DNA of 6,831 bases from Chloroflexota bacterium (lineage in GTDB: Bacteria; Chloroflexota; Anaerolineae; B4-G1). This document shows, piece after piece, positions 6,338-6,831 of this stretch. Position numbers and translations under genes: made by a program. Below the pieces are notes generated by a model, which was not told the origin of the DNA, did not search any database, and saw only the letters and a program-made list of their open reading frames with translations. Every line of letters begins with the position of its first letter. The stretch's first letter is position 1. The DNA lies in contig QMOE01000127.1 in NCBI GenBank assembly GCA_003648125.1, positions 1 to 6,831 of the forward strand, in the 5' to 3' direction.

Positions 6338-6403
6338 TCAATCGCTAACAGCAGTAGCCTGAGTAGTAGTTACATTTAGTGAGGGGAAGGCTTCGCTGAC
6401 TCT

Positions 6404-6831
6404 CTACTGCTGGTGGGACTCCTCCAGCCAGACTTCGAGTACTCGCCCCACTCGCTCCAGGCTGTCCGGGCTGACCTTGTCCGCTGTATCCTGGGTCGTA
6501 TGCCAGTACGGATAGTCGAAATCAATGATGTCCACCGCCGGGATGCCCTGTTGGGTGAAGGGGAAGTGATCATCCAGGATTGCCCAACGATATGCGGAGA
6601 TGAATGTCTCTGTATACCCCAACGTGGCCGCGATCTGCCATAACTGTTTCTGTAACGTTGGGTCCGAGTTCCGCTCCAGATACAGTTGTTGGTCAGCATC
6701 GCCAATCATATCCACGACCACTACAGCGGCCGGCTGTACCTCCAGGTGTTTCGCCATATAGTCGGACCCCACACACCAATCCCAGCCGTCGAGCTGGCCG
6801 TTGTCCTCCGCATCGAAGAAGGCCAACCAGA
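6404..6831 (-). CDS. M28-family zinc metalloenzyme, glutaminyl-cyclase-like, C-terminal part
   Basis: The frame enters from the right edge and ends at TAG 6406-6404; 141 C-terminal residues are visible, and the N-terminal half with the first metal ligands is outside. Counting from the first visible residue, the fragment has FFDAED (4-9, E8 as the catalytic acid and D9 as the following metal ligand), VVVVDMIGD (36-44), DDHFPF (86-91) and YWHTTQD (108-114, H110 as the last metal ligand). From memory, the DDHxPF and WHT pair is characteristic of glutaminyl-peptide cyclotransferases as well as many bacterial M28 peptidases. The reaction could therefore be N-terminal pyroglutamate formation or aminopeptidase cleavage. 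The second glutamate of the usual EE pair is Asp here. The enzyme is probably exported, but the N-terminus is not visible. The palindromic elements A and B lie just past its stop. Confidence 0.85.
   Translation of the reverse strand, partial: WLAFFDAEDNGQLDGWDWCVGSDYMAKHLEVQPAAVVVVDMIGDADQQLYLERNSDPTLQKQLWQIAATLGYTETFISAYRWAILDDHFPFTQQGIPAVDIIDFDYPYWHTTQDTADKVSPDSLERVGRVLEVWLEESHQQ

Larger units (their letters stand above)
6064..6373. mobile_element. Palindromic element A, interrupted by element B
   Basis: The outer arms 6064-6082 and 6356-6373 pair with one bulge and one mismatch, including a perfect ACTACTCAGGCT block (6071-6082 with 6356-6367). Inside, a perfect 12-bp stem (6119-6130 with 6147-6158) caps the structure and is prolonged by weaker pairing between about 6100 and 6178. 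If 6187-6337 is removed, the right flank (6338-6355) comes opposite 6083-6100, and the whole becomes one continuous imperfect palindrome of about 159 bp. Each arm also contains its own tiny palindrome (6085-6096 and 6332-6345). It holds no credible ORF, so I read it as a non-autonomous MITE- or REPIN-like element; a structured RNA is the alternative. Confidence 0.65.

Noticed and set aside
6085..6345. CRISPR-like TTGAAAC motifs
   Set aside because: There are only two inverted copies with no regular spacer pattern; they are explained as mini-palindromes in the arms of element A.

Overview
The window looks like a GC-rich chromosomal segment of a Chloroflexota bacterium (Anaerolineae or Caldilineae type). 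This is judged from recalled protein style: a secreted protein ending in a VYLPLVVRN-type tail, Pro/Thr-rich stalks on surface proteins, and a Cys-paired beta domain of the kind common in that phylum. The organism is an inference, because there is no rRNA or other marker gene here.

Positions 1-5243 (+ strand) hold the end of a secreted beta-sandwich protein and then a tight four-gene operon. The operon encodes a membrane-anchored surface protein with a transcobalamin-like (DUF4430/SCO2322-like) N-terminal domain, an ECF transporter S component, an EcfT/CbiQ transmembrane component, and a fused two-domain EcfA ATPase. Spacings are +7 bp, an 8-bp overlap and +9 bp, so S, T and A are almost certainly co-translated as one dedicated (group I) ECF importer. 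The surface protein probably captures or presents the substrate outside the membrane. A corrinoid is the most attractive candidate, but the sequence does not prove it. A 12-bp hairpin (5240-5267) closes the operon.

Positions 5288-5833 (- strand) encode a small secreted helical protein of unknown function, convergent with the operon.

Positions 5834-6403 carry no convincing gene but are full of palindromic DNA. Element C (5877-5982) lies in the probable 5' leader of the small secreted protein gene. Element A (6064-6373) is a palindrome that has been split by a second palindrome, element B (6187-6327). B is flanked by a perfect 10-bp direct repeat, AGAGGCGATT, and removing B plus one repeat copy restores A as a continuous imperfect palindrome of about 159 bp. 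C and B share a 13-bp core, CCTCCCGCAGGTT. These look like non-autonomous, MITE/REPIN-like elements, one nested in another.

Positions 6404-6831 (- strand) hold the C-terminal part of an M28-family zinc metalloenzyme resembling glutaminyl cyclase, cut off by the window edge.
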